Below, one piece after another: positions 5,173-5,225 of a stretch of DNA of 5,225 bases. The position numbers were made by a program, and so were the translations under genes. Below the pieces are notes generated by a model. It had not been told where the DNA came from. It did not search any database and saw only the letters and a list, made by a program, of their open reading frames with translations. The stretch's first letter is position 1. The number at the start of each line of letters is the position of its first letter. Origin of the DNA: JAWOJF01 sp046481785 (lineage in GTDB: Bacteria > Bacteroidota > Ignavibacteria > Ignavibacteriales > Ignavibacteriaceae); contig JAWOJF010000253.1 of NCBI GenBank assembly GCA_046481785.1, forward strand, positions 1 to 5,225. Direction: 5' to 3'.

Positions 5173-5225
5173 GATGGTGAATCGAATAAATATTCTATTA
5201 ATTATATAATATTGACAGTTAAACG

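Noticed and set aside
5205..5217. TATAAT (5205-5210) and TTGACA (5212-5217) as a promoter at the window end
   Set aside because: The order is wrong for one promoter and no downstream gene is visible. In AT-rich DNA these matches are expected by chance.

Overview
The window looks like a chromosomal stretch from a Bacteroidota/Ignavibacteriota-type bacterium. Four signs point that way: moderately AT-rich DNA, a lipoprotein with acidic residues just after its acylated cysteine, a candidate promoter of the TTTG...TAnnTTTG type, and an interspersed repeat family (GTTAGGGATTGAAGC head, ACAAAAGAAG-armed hairpin, CCTGCCT-N7-AGGCAGG palindromes). I recall that repeat family from genomes of this group. 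The assignment is inference from sequence style, not from a marker gene.

Layout. Positions 20-740 hold two copies (A1, A2) of a modular, hairpin-rich non-coding repeat. A likely promoter follows, then an outer-envelope lipoprotein serine protease (888-2048, +) with an intact His/Asp/Ser triad. A strong intrinsic terminator ends that gene only nine bases before the ATG of a small secreted protein (2091-2423, +). The small protein is homologous to the N-terminal, propeptide-like domain of the protease. A convergent minus-strand gene (3944-2406) overlaps the end of the small gene by 18 bp. It encodes a membrane protein with a C-terminal spermidine-synthase-like domain. A third repeat copy (B, 4075-4444) follows in the same orientation as A1/A2. 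Next come a short promoter-to-terminator interval that could encode a small RNA (about 4512-4623), a small soluble protein of unknown function (4707-5033, +), and a degenerate repeat fragment (C, 5122-5172) before an AT-rich end. The 130 bases upstream of the membrane protein gene (3945-4074) are very AT-rich, and I could not pick a convincing promoter there.

How the genes may work together. The clearest functional idea is the pair at 888-2423. A surface or periplasmic S1-type protease carries an N-terminal domain, and a stand-alone version of that domain is made from the next gene. This suggests a protease with a dedicated inhibitor or chaperone, whose relative amounts could be set by read-through of the terminator between them. 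The membrane spermidine-synthase-like protein and the small 108-residue protein have no evident link to that pair. The repeats are the other notable element: A2 and B are almost identical except at one slot, where each carries a different palindromic insert.
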